DNA of 64,000 bases from CF-46 sp042408445. GTDB taxonomy: Bacteria > Chloroflexota > Limnocylindria > Limnocylindrales > CSP1-4. Shown here one piece after another: positions 25,310 to 33,593 of this stretch. Location: assembly GCA_042408445.1 (NCBI GenBank), contig JBHORC010000027.1:1-64000 (forward strand), given 5' to 3'. Below the pieces are notes generated by a model. The model was not told the DNA's origin and did not search any database. It worked only from the letters and a program-made list of their open reading frames with translations. The position numbers were made by a program, and so were the translations under genes. How positions within the stretch are numbered: position 1 is the stretch's first letter; every line of letters starts with the position of its first letter.

Positions 25310-27823
25310 TCACAGGAGGCTGTCGGGATCCACGTCCACGGACCACGGCCGGTCCACGCCAGCGTCGAGCATCCGGCGCGGGTCGGGCCCGCGAAGGACG
25401 ACGTTCCAGCGCCACCGATCTGCCCGCCGCGCGATGTATGCCGGGGCCGGGCCGAGGACCGAGACTCCGGCGCCCTCGACCAGCGCCCGCTCTCGAAGGC
25501 GATCGGCCATCGCGCCGGCCGCCTGCTCCGCGGCTTCCCGGTCGGCCAGCCCGACCGTGAGCTTGACGAGCGCGCCGAACGGCGGCGACCCGAAGCGGCG
25601 GCGCAGCTCCAGCTCCGAGTCGTAGAACCTCGCTGCGTCGTCCGTGGCCACGGCCTGAATCGCGGGATGATCGGGCTGGTACGACTGGATGATCGCCCGG
25701 CCGGGTCGGTCGCCACGGCCCGCCCGCCCCGCGGCCTGGGCGAGGAGCTGATACGTGCGCTCGGCGGCCCGCTCGTCCGGAAGGTTGAGCGCGACATCGG
25801 CCGAGACGACCCCGACGAGCGTCACGCCGGGGATGTCGAGGCCCTTCGTCACGAGGCTCGTCCCGACCAGCACGTCGACGCTCCCGGAGGCGAACGAATC
25901 GACGACCCGCTCCGCGGCCCCGCGATGCTCGACGACGTCCCGGTCGAGCCGGGCGACGCGCAGCGCGGGGAATCGACGGCGGACCTCCTCCTCGATCCGC
26001 TGCGTCCCCCCGCCGAGGTACCGGATCCTCGGCGACCCGCAGTTCGGACAGCGCGTCGCGATGGGCGTCGCGCGGCCGCAGTGATGGCAACGCAGCGTCG
26101 TTCCCGCCTGGTGATAGACGAGCGGCCGCTCGCACTCCGGACACGTCTGGACGTGGCCGCAGTCGCGACAGAGCACGACCGACGCGCTGCCCCGACGGTT
26201 GATCGTCAGGATCGCCTGCTCACCGGCCGCGACGTCGAGCCCGGCAAGCGCATCGACGAGGACCCCGCTGAGCAGGCCGCGGTTGCCGGTCTTCAGCTCC
26301 TCGCGGAGGTCGACGACTTCGATCACGGGCCGAGTCCCGGTCGGCCGCGTCGGCAACACGATCCGCTCGTAGCGACCGTCCCGCGCGCGCCCCATCGACT
26401 CGACGGACGGTGTCGCGCTGCCGAGGACGATCGCCGCGCCGGCAAGCTCCGCGAGCCGGATCGCGGCGTCGCGCGCCTGGACGCGCGGCGTCCGATCGCT
26501 CTTGTACGCCGCGTCGTGCTCCTCGTCGACGACGATCACGCCGACATCCTCGAGTGGCGCGAGGACCGCGACCCGCGTCCCGACGACGATGTCGACGTCG
26601 CCGGATCGGATCCGGCGCCACTCGTCGGATCGCTCGCCTTCGGAGAGGCCGGAATGGACGAGCGCCACCCGCGCCGAGAGATCGGCCCGGAGCCGGTCGA
26701 CGAGCGGCATCGCGAGGGCGATCTCGGGGACGAGCACGAGCGCCGGCCGGCCCCGCTCGAGCGAGGCGATGATCGCCTCGACGTAGATCGCCGTCTTGCC
26801 GCCGCCGGTCACGCCATCGAGCAGGATCGGTCGCGGATCCCCCGCCGCGACTGCCGCTGATGCCGCGGCGACGGCGCGCGATTGTGGGTCGGTCAGGGGC
26901 GCGCCGGGCGGCCGCCCGCCGCGGAGACCCGGCGGCCGCGCATCGAGCGGTCGACGTGGCCGTTCCCGGATCTCGATCTCCAGGAGACCGCGACGGGCGA
27001 GGGACGCAAGCGTCGCGCTGCCGTGTCGCTCGACGAGCGGGGCTCCACGGACCAGGCCCGCGGCAGCCGGACCCTCCGCCGCAGCGGCGTCCTGCAGCTC
27101 CGCGAGGACGGCGAGCTGTCGGGGCCCGAGCCGACGCTGGCCGGGCTCCGCGCCGTTCCCAGCCCGCGCGCCAGCCGGCGTGAGCCGGATCCAGCGCTCG
27201 TAGCGGGGCCCGACGCCCGCACCGAGCAGCGTCCAGTCGAGCGTCGCGCGACCGTCCGCCGCGAGGGCGCGAAGGCGACGGAGCAGTCCGCCGCGGCCCT
27301 CCGCGGACACGAGATCGCGCACCGGACGCGGGCCGCGGTCGAGCTGATCCAGCAGGTCCTGATCCTGCGGGTGCATCGAGGCCGGACTGGCCTCTGCGTC
27401 GCCGGTCGCCGTCCGCTCGGCGACGAGCTCCAGCCGTTCGAGGAAGCCCGGCGGCAGCATCGCCCGGATCACGAGCGCCGGCGGCGCCAAATAGTGATCC
27501 GCGATCCACGCGGCCAGCCGGAGCGTCAATGCCGGCAGCAGCGGGCCGTCGGAGCGGACGCGCGAGAGGATCGGCTTGGCCGCGACGCCCTCCGGCGCCT
27601 CGGCATCGCCGAGCACCACGGCAAGCGCCTGGCGTCGGCCGAAGTCGACGAGGACCGCCTCGCCGGGATCCAGCTCGCCGATCTCGGCCGGGACGGCGTA
27701 GGTGTAGGTCCGGCCACCGGCGCCGCCCGCGGAATCGATCGCGACCGTCACGAAGCGATCGGACCCGAGCGGCTCGGCGTCCGAGGGCCCCGGCAGCAAC
27801 GACGGCGCGACCGTCGCGTCCAT
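25310..27823 (-). CDS. priA: Primosomal replication helicase PriA
   Basis: 3'-5' helicase that reloads the replisome at stalled forks. 837 residues: N-terminal DNA-binding domain (FVTVAIDSAGGAGGRTYTYA), SF2 core with Walker A LLDGVTGGGKTAIYVEAI and motif II VIVVDEEHDAAYKSD, then the zinc region between the helicase lobes with paired cysteines CRDC, CPEC, CHHC and CPNC, and RIEEEVRRRFPALRVARLDRD. Unlike many copies, the N-domain carries a long Arg/Gly-rich insert around 210-300. It starts 3 bases after gmk, so gmk-priA are probably coupled. Confidence 0.95.
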   Translation of the reverse strand: MDATVAPSLLPGPSDAEPLGSDRFVTVAIDSAGGAGGRTYTYAVPAEIGELDPGEAVLVDFGRRQALAVVLGDAEAPEGVAAKPILSRVRSDGPLLPALTLRLAAWIADHYLAPPALVIRAMLPPGFLERLELVAERTATGDAEASPASMHPQDQDLLDQLDRGPRPVRDLVSAEGRGGLLRRLRALAADGRATLDWTLLGAGVGPRYERWIRLTPAGARAGNGAEPGQRRLGPRQLAVLAELQDAAAAEGPAAAGLVRGAPLVERHGSATLASLARRGLLEIEIRERPRRPLDARPPGLRGGRPPGAPLTDPQSRAVAAASAAVAAGDPRPILLDGVTGGGKTAIYVEAIIASLERGRPALVLVPEIALAMPLVDRLRADLSARVALVHSGLSEGERSDEWRRIRSGDVDIVVGTRVAVLAPLEDVGVIVVDEEHDAAYKSDRTPRVQARDAAIRLAELAGAAIVLGSATPSVESMGRARDGRYERIVLPTRPTGTRPVIEVVDLREELKTGNRGLLSGVLVDALAGLDVAAGEQAILTINRRGSASVVLCRDCGHVQTCPECERPLVYHQAGTTLRCHHCGRATPIATRCPNCGSPRIRYLGGGTQRIEEEVRRRFPALRVARLDRDVVEHRGAAERVVDSFASGSVDVLVGTSLVTKGLDIPGVTLVGVVSADVALNLPDERAAERTYQLLAQAAGRAGRGDRPGRAIIQSYQPDHPAIQAVATDDAARFYDSELELRRRFGSPPFGALVKLTVGLADREAAEQAAGAMADRLRERALVEGAGVSVLGPAPAYIARRADRWRWNVVLRGPDPRRMLDAGVDRPWSVDVDPDSLL

Positions 27824-27826
27824 CCG

Positions 27827-28549
27827 CTACACGCGGACCCTGCGTCGCGGATGCCGCCGGTGCTCCTCGGCGATGATCGCCTCGATCGCCTCGGCGGTCC
27901 GCTCGACCTGGCCCGTCTCGTTCGTGACGACGTGGTCGTAGTCGCCCTGGCGGGCGATCTCGAGGGCCGCGTTCCGCTGGCGGAGCTCGAGCTCATCGGC
28001 CGTCTCGGTCGCCCGGCTGCGGAGCCGCTGGAAGAGCGTCTCCAGGGTGGGCGGCGTCACGAAGATCAGGAGCGCCTGCGTGACCTGCTCCTTGACGATC
28101 TGCGCACCCTGCACATCGATCTTCAGGATCGCGTCCTTGCCGACCGCGAGCGCGGCGCGGACCTGGTCCCGCGGCGAGCCGTACCAGTTGCCGTGGACCT
28201 CATTGGCCTCGAGGAACCCACGGGCGTCGCGAATGCGCAGGAACTCGTCCCGACTGACGAAGTGGTAGTCGACGCCATCGACCTCGCCCGGTCGGCGCTC
28301 GCGCGTGGTCACCGTGACGACATAGTGGCGCTTGTGCTCCCGACCCTCGGCCCGCTCCCGGCGACGCAGCGCGTCGATGATCGTGTCCTTCCCGACGCCG
28401 GACGGTCCGGAGATGATCGCGAGGAGCGCGCCGGGCGCGCCGTCGATCGTGTAGTCGGGCCGGCCCGGGTCGTCCGAGACGTGACCGGCGGCGGCGGGCA
28501 GAGCGCCCGTGAGGTCGGGCGGCAGCGCAGCGTCCGACCCGTTGCTCAT
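27827..28549 (-). CDS. gmk: Guanylate kinase
   Basis: Converts GMP to GDP with ATP. 240 residues. P-loop IISGPSGVGKDTIIDALRR (about 45-63), GMP-binding TTRERRPGEVDGVDYHFVSR, and KIDVQGAQIVKEQ with IFVTPPTLETLFQRLRSR. A 38-residue Gly/Ala/Asp-rich N-terminal extension precedes the domain; an internal start cannot be excluded. Overlaps rluD by 4 bases. Confidence 0.95.
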   Translation of the reverse strand: MSNGSDAALPPDLTGALPAAAGHVSDDPGRPDYTIDGAPGALLAIISGPSGVGKDTIIDALRRRERAEGREHKRHYVVTVTTRERRPGEVDGVDYHFVSRDEFLRIRDARGFLEANEVHGNWYGSPRDQVRAALAVGKDAILKIDVQGAQIVKEQVTQALLIFVTPPTLETLFQRLRSRATETADELELRQRNAALEIARQGDYDHVVTNETGQVERTAEAIEAIIAEEHRRHPRRRVRV

Positions 28550-29532
28550 CGTCGTCCGTCCGGGCCCGCGAGATCGCTCCGCTCGGACCGGAGCCCGTTC
28601 AGCACCCGCTCCAGCTCGTCGGGGAGCGGCGCCTCCGCCCGGATCAGGCTGCCGTCGCTCGGCGAGGTCAGCTGGAGGCGCCAGGCGTGGAGGAACAGGC
28701 GGTCGAGCGTTGCCCCGTCCCGGCCCGGTCGCGGGCCCCGCCGCGACGTCCCCGTTCCGTACACGGGATCGCCGGCGACCGGGTGCCCGATGGCGTCGAG
28801 ATGGACGCGGATCTGGTGGGTCCGGCCGGTGACGAGATCCAGCTCGAGCAGCGTCCAGTCGGCGAACCGCTCGCGAACCCGGTAGCCAGTCGTCGAGGGT
28901 CGGCCGTCCGGGACGACGGCCATGCGGGTCCGGTGCTTCGGGTCGCGGCCAATCGGTGCCTCGATCCGGCCGACCTCAGCGGAGACCTCGCCCTGGACGA
29001 GGGCGAGATACGTCTTCTTGACCCGCCGCGCCTTCAGCTGGGCCATCAGCGAGTGCTGCGCGGCATCGGTCCGGGCGACCATCAGGAGGCCGCTCGTGTC
29101 GCGGTCCAGGCGATGGACGATGCCCGGCCGCATCACGCCGGCGATGCCGCCGAACGCATCGGCGCCGCCGTGCGCGAGGAGCGCGTTGACGAGCGTGTCG
29201 CCGGTGTGACCCGGCGCGGGATGGACGACGAGCCCCGCCGGCTTGTCGATGATCAGGAGATCCGCGTCCTCGTGGACGACCCGGACCGGGATGTCCGGTG
29301 CCGGGGCGAGGTCGAGCTTTGCGGGCTCCGGGACGACGAGCCGGAGCGCGGCGCCTGGTCCGACGACCGCGTTCGCCTTCAGCGGCAGCCCGTCCGCCGT
29401 GAGGTTCCCGGCGGAGATCAGCTTCTGAACGTGGCTCCGGGAGAGGCCGGTGACGTCGGCGACGTATCGATCGACCCGCTGCAGAGGCGCCCCGGCCGGG
29501 ACCTCGAGCGTGTGGACGCCCGGTCCCGTCAC
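28546..29532 (-). CDS. rluD: RluA/RluD-family pseudouridine synthase
   Basis: Pseudouridine synthase of the RluA family, 328 residues. An S4 RNA-binding domain (VDRYVADVTGLSRSHVQKLI) precedes the catalytic domain with HRLDRDTSGLLMVA, whose Asp is the nucleophile, and LVTGRTHQIRVHLDAIGHPV. Adjacency to lspA is the pattern of rluD (23S rRNA helix 69 sites), but the exact target cannot be read from sequence. Overlaps lspA and gmk by 4 bases each. Confidence 0.9.
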   Translation of the reverse strand: MTGPGVHTLEVPAGAPLQRVDRYVADVTGLSRSHVQKLISAGNLTADGLPLKANAVVGPGAALRLVVPEPAKLDLAPAPDIPVRVVHEDADLLIIDKPAGLVVHPAPGHTGDTLVNALLAHGGADAFGGIAGVMRPGIVHRLDRDTSGLLMVARTDAAQHSLMAQLKARRVKKTYLALVQGEVSAEVGRIEAPIGRDPKHRTRMAVVPDGRPSTTGYRVRERFADWTLLELDLVTGRTHQIRVHLDAIGHPVAGDPVYGTGTSRRGPRPGRDGATLDRLFLHAWRLQLTSPSDGSLIRAEAPLPDELERVLNGLRSERSDLAGPDGRR

Positions 29533-30050
29533 GCAGGATCCTCGCCGGAGTCCGCTACGGGCGGGCGCGTCGGAGACGTCTCGAGGAGCCGCGGCCAGAC
29601 CGCGGCGAGCAGGAGCAGGAGGATCGCGAGGCTGATCGCGGAGTCGGCGACATTGAACGTGTAGAAGCGGGTCGTGCCGATCCCGGCGTCGACGAAGTCG
29701 ACCACGAAGCCGAGGCGGAGCCGGTCGAGCATGTTGCCGATCGCGCCGCCGAGCAGGAGCCCGAGCGTCACCGTGAGATACGGCGACGCGGCCGCCCGCG
29801 CGTGGTAGCCGACGATCAGCCCGATCACGACCAGGGACACGACGCCGAACATCGCCGCGTTGTCCTTGAAGAGCCCGAAGAGTGCACCCGTGTTCTGGCC
29901 GTACACGATCCGGACGAGATCGCCGATGAGCGGCGTCGACTGCCCCGGCGCGAGCGACGAGACGACGGCCGATTTCGCGATCTGGTCGACGACGACGATC
30001 GCGAGGGCGAGACCGATGAACGTCGCCCAGCGGCGAGCCTGAATGGTCAC
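29529..30050 (-). CDS. lspA: Lipoprotein signal peptidase
   Basis: Membrane aspartic protease that removes lipoprotein signal peptides after lipidation. 173 residues with four membrane helices. Family motifs: VVDQIAKSAVV, YGQNTGALFGLF, GGAIGNMLDRLRLGFVVDF (catalytic Asp118) and FNVADSAIS (catalytic Asp136). It lies between ileS and rluD, with 4-base overlaps on both sides, the classic ileS-lspA-rluD cluster. Confidence 0.96.
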   Translation of the reverse strand: MTIQARRWATFIGLALAIVVVDQIAKSAVVSSLAPGQSTPLIGDLVRIVYGQNTGALFGLFKDNAAMFGVVSLVVIGLIVGYHARAAASPYLTVTLGLLLGGAIGNMLDRLRLGFVVDFVDAGIGTTRFYTFNVADSAISLAILLLLLAAVWPRLLETSPTRPPVADSGEDPA

Positions 30051-33000
30051 GGAACGTCGATCCGCTGAAGCCAGATCTCGACGGGATCGCCGGACAGTGT
30101 GACGCGCGCGGTGTGGTCGATCCCGGCCGGTGGCCGGCTGCGATGGACGTGGTTCGCGAGCGTCTCCTCGGCGACGGTGTCGAGGTGACCGGCGACCTCG
30201 TCCCGGAGGCCCTCCACCCAGAGATCGATCCGGTCGTCCAGCGCGAGACCCGCGTCCTTCCGCAAGTCCTGGACGGCTCGCTGCAGCTCGCGGGCGTCGC
30301 CCTCGGCCCGGAGCTCGTCGGTGAGCTCGGTGTCGATCACGACGACGAGACCCTCGTCATGGGCAACCGCCGTTCCGGGTCGCGGCGTCGCGAGGATCTC
30401 GACCTCATCGGCTTCGAGCGTGACGCCGCCGAGCGTCACGGAGCCGTCGGGGTGGTACTCGACCGCGTTCTCCCGGGCGGCGGCCATGATCGCCGGGATC
30501 GCCGGCCCGTGCTTGCGGCCGATCTTCGGGAGGAGCGGCTTGACCCGCTTCTCGACCAGCGCGGACTCGTCGCTGATCAGCTCCACGAGACGGACGTTCA
30601 CCTCGTCGCGGATCAGGGCGATCAGGGCGTCGCGATCCGGCAGCTCACCGCCGGGCAGGGCGAGCCAGAGCCGGGCGAGCGCCTGCCGCGTCCGGAGCCC
30701 GGCGGAGCCGCGGAGGGTCCGGGCGAGCTCGACCGCGGACCGGGCGATCGCCATCGCCCGCTCGAGCGACTCGTCGCGATTGGCGGCGAGCTCGTCTGCG
30801 GGCCACGCGGTCAGGTGGACGGAGTCCGGACCGTCCGCCGCGACACCTTCGGCCGCGACCGCGCCCTCGTCCCCGGCTGCGGCGTCCCGGGCCGCCTCCC
30901 CCACCGTTGCGAGGTTTCCGTAGATCGCGTCCGTCAGGAACGGCAGGATCGGCGCCGCGAACCGCGTGAGCGCGACGAGCACCTCGTGAAGCGTCGCGAA
31001 GGCCGCGTCGCGGTCCGCCGCATCGTCGTTCCGCGAGAACCGCTTGCGCGACAGCCGCAGGTACCACGTCGAAAGGTCGTCGATGAAGGTCGAGATCGCC
31101 CGGCTCGCGCCGACCGCGTCGGTGTCCGCCAGGCGCTCGCCCACGGTCGCGGCCGTTGCCGCCGCCCGCGACCGGATCCAGCGATCCAGCACGGCCCCGC
31201 TGACATTGCGCGTCCCGCCCGCAGCGCCACCGCCCGGCGTCCAGCCGGCGAGCCGGGCATAGGTGACGAAGAAGGCATACACGTTCCAGAGGACGAGCAG
31301 CTCGCGGCGCGCCTCGTCCGCCGCGTGCCAGCCGAAGTTGATGTTCTCCTCCGGTCGAGCCTTCGCGAATAGCCAGCGCATGACATCGACGCCCATCCGC
31401 TCCGCGGCCTCGTCGAAGTCGATCGCGTTGCCCCAGCTCTTGTGCATCGGCCGGCCGTCCTCGCCGAAGACGAGGGCGTAGCCGAAGATCGTCTTGAACG
31501 GCGGCTCGCGGCGAAGGACCGTCGACATCGCGAGCATCGAGTAGAACCAGTTGCGGAACTGGCCCGGGAAGCTCTCGGTGATGAAGTCGGCCGGGAACCA
31601 CTTCGCCCAGTACTCTGGCTCCTCGCGGTAGTGGAGCGTCGAGAAGGGCACGATCCCGGCGTCGAGCCAGGGATTGCCGACGTCCTTGATCCGCTCCACC
31701 GGCTGGCCGCACGAAGGACAGGCAATCGTCACCTCATCCACGAACGGACGGTGGGGCGTGTGGCCCTCGAAGCGCTCCCAGCCGGCGACAGCCCGCTCCT
31801 TCAGCTCGTTGCGGCCACCGACGACCTCGAACGTCCCGCACGCCCGGCAGTCGTAGATCGGCAGCGCCAGGCCCCAGTAGCGCTTCTTGCTGATCATCCA
31901 GTCGTTCATGTTCAGGAGCCAGTCGAGCTCCCGGTCATGGCCGAAGCCCGGGATCCACCGGATCTGGTCGACGACCTCCATGATCTGGTAGCGGAGGCTG
32001 GCATCGACCTCCTGCGGCGTGAGCTCCGAGCGCGGCCGCTCGTACACCGGGCCCATGCTGATGTACCACTCGTCGACGAGGCGGAAGACGAGCGGCGTGC
32101 CGCAGCGCCAGCAGTGCGGGTAGCGGTGCTGGTACGCCTCCACTCGGTAGAAGCGGGCCTCGCGCTTCAGGTGCTCGACGATCGGATCCGTCACGTCGCG
32201 GACGTCGCGGCCGCTGAGCGATCCGAAGCCGTCGATCACGATCCCGTTGTCGTCGAGCGGAGCGATCATTGGCAGGCCGAGCGCCTTGCCGAGCTGGTGG
32301 TCCTCCGCGCCGCAGCCCGGGGCGATGTGGACGATGCCGGTCCCCTCGTCCTCGCCGACCTCGTTCCAGGCGACGACGCGATGCTCGTACGGAGCATCGG
32401 CAGCAATCGGTGACGCGCCCGCGGCGAAAGCCTTCCGGACGGCCGCGAGGTCGTCGAACGGACCCTCGTAGCGCCAGCCGACGAGATCCGACCCCGGCCG
32501 CTCCTCGAGCACCTCGAAGGGACCCTCGAGCGCCTGCCGGACCGTGCCCTTGCCGAGCCAGTGGACCGCGTCTCCCTGGCGAACCTTCACGTACCGCAGG
32601 TCCGGGCCGACCGCCGCGGCCACGTTCGAGGTGAGCGTCCACGGCGTCGTCGTCCAGACGAGCAGGTCCTCCCCCGGCCGATCGACGAGCGGGAACCGGA
32701 CGGTCAGCCCCGGATCCTCGCGGTCCGCGTAGCCCTCGTTCATCTCCATCTGCGAGATGCCGGTCCCGCAGCGCGCGCACCACGGCATCGTGTCGTGGCC
32801 CTTGTAGAGCCAGCCGCGGCGGTGGACCTCCTTCAGGAAGCCCCAGATCAGGTCGTTGTTCTCGTTGCTGAAGGTGAAATAGCTGCCGCCGACCTCGGGC
32901 ATCCCGAGGCGGCCGACGAGCATCTCGACCGTGTCCGTTACGGGACCGTCCGTGCCCTCGATCGTGACCGTCTCGGACGGGTCCGCGGCGAGCAGGTCGC

Positions 33001-33460
33001 GCAGCCGGCGCAGCTCGTCGGGATCGTTCCAGTCCATCCACATCCCGAGGCGGATGCTCTGCTCGGTCTGGCGCGCGGCGTACGTCAGGACGCGCTGCTT
33101 GCAGAGCGAGACGAACTCGGCGATGCCGTAGTCCTCGATGTCGCGCTTGCTCGTGAACCCGAGGTCGCGCTCGACGTTCACCTCGACCCAGAGCCCCTGG
33201 CAGTCGAAGCCGTTCTGGAACCGCTGATCCTCGCCCAGCATCGCGTGGAACCGCTGATAGAGGTCCTTGTACATCCGGCCCCAGGCGTGGTGGACGCCCA
33301 TCGGGTTGTTGGCCGTGATCGGACCGTCCAGGAAGCTCCAACGGGGGCCACCGGCGTTCTTCGCACGAAGCCGCTGGAAGGTCCGCCGTGCGCTCCACTC
33401 GGCGAGGATCTCGTGCTCTTGGGCGACGAGATCGGGCTTCGCGCTGACGGGTCGGAACAT
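30047..33460 (-). CDS. ileS: Isoleucyl-tRNA synthetase
   Basis: Charges tRNA-Ile; class I synthetase with a CP1 editing domain. 1137 residues. The HIGH-type motif is NPMGVHHAWG (52-61), in the subfamily wording ITANNPMGVHHAWGRMYKDL; the KMSKS loop is RPMHKSWGNAIDF, again the subfamily form. A Cys pair CWRCGTPLVF and CPSCGQPV indicate zinc sites. ATG at 33460 chosen because the upstream frame is Arg/Ser noise; GAGGT lies just before it. No T-box leader motif was found in the spacer. It is divergent from the LCP gene and heads the ileS-lspA-rluD-gmk-priA string. Confidence 0.95.
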   Translation of the reverse strand: MFRPVSAKPDLVAQEHEILAEWSARRTFQRLRAKNAGGPRWSFLDGPITANNPMGVHHAWGRMYKDLYQRFHAMLGEDQRFQNGFDCQGLWVEVNVERDLGFTSKRDIEDYGIAEFVSLCKQRVLTYAARQTEQSIRLGMWMDWNDPDELRRLRDLLAADPSETVTIEGTDGPVTDTVEMLVGRLGMPEVGGSYFTFSNENNDLIWGFLKEVHRRGWLYKGHDTMPWCARCGTGISQMEMNEGYADREDPGLTVRFPLVDRPGEDLLVWTTTPWTLTSNVAAAVGPDLRYVKVRQGDAVHWLGKGTVRQALEGPFEVLEERPGSDLVGWRYEGPFDDLAAVRKAFAAGASPIAADAPYEHRVVAWNEVGEDEGTGIVHIAPGCGAEDHQLGKALGLPMIAPLDDNGIVIDGFGSLSGRDVRDVTDPIVEHLKREARFYRVEAYQHRYPHCWRCGTPLVFRLVDEWYISMGPVYERPRSELTPQEVDASLRYQIMEVVDQIRWIPGFGHDRELDWLLNMNDWMISKKRYWGLALPIYDCRACGTFEVVGGRNELKERAVAGWERFEGHTPHRPFVDEVTIACPSCGQPVERIKDVGNPWLDAGIVPFSTLHYREEPEYWAKWFPADFITESFPGQFRNWFYSMLAMSTVLRREPPFKTIFGYALVFGEDGRPMHKSWGNAIDFDEAAERMGVDVMRWLFAKARPEENINFGWHAADEARRELLVLWNVYAFFVTYARLAGWTPGGGAAGGTRNVSGAVLDRWIRSRAAATAATVGERLADTDAVGASRAISTFIDDLSTWYLRLSRKRFSRNDDAADRDAAFATLHEVLVALTRFAAPILPFLTDAIYGNLATVGEAARDAAAGDEGAVAAEGVAADGPDSVHLTAWPADELAANRDESLERAMAIARSAVELARTLRGSAGLRTRQALARLWLALPGGELPDRDALIALIRDEVNVRLVELISDESALVEKRVKPLLPKIGRKHGPAIPAIMAAARENAVEYHPDGSVTLGGVTLEADEVEILATPRPGTAVAHDEGLVVVIDTELTDELRAEGDARELQRAVQDLRKDAGLALDDRIDLWVEGLRDEVAGHLDTVAEETLANHVHRSRPPAGIDHTARVTLSGDPVEIWLQRIDVP

Positions 33461-33580
33461 CGGACCTCGGTGGCATCCCGGGCGGGACGGGGTGGGACGC
33501 CGGCGGGGCGCCTGGCAGGCCGAGCGCGAGCTCGTCTCCACGCTCCGACGAACCCCGACGCCGCTGGCCGGGTGTCCGAG

Positions 33581-33586
33581 TATCCT
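33581..33586 (+). promoter_or_regulatory. -10 element of the LCP gene, leaderless architecture
   Basis: TATCCT on the plus strand, seven bases (ACCCGCG) before ATG 33594, with no ribosome site between. The same bases read on the minus strand as GATACT (33584-33579), a possible -10 for ileS, so the two divergent promoters may overlap. Confidence 0.5.
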
Positions 33587-33593
33587 ACCCGCG

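Noticed and set aside
31430..31470. Missing KMSKS in IleS as sign of inactivation
   Set aside because: MHKSWGN is the usual wording in this IleS subfamily (with NPMGVHHAWG), so the enzyme looks intact.
33461..33590. T-box leader for ileS
   Set aside because: No TGGNACCGC-like sequence or specifier-loop architecture seen in the spacer.
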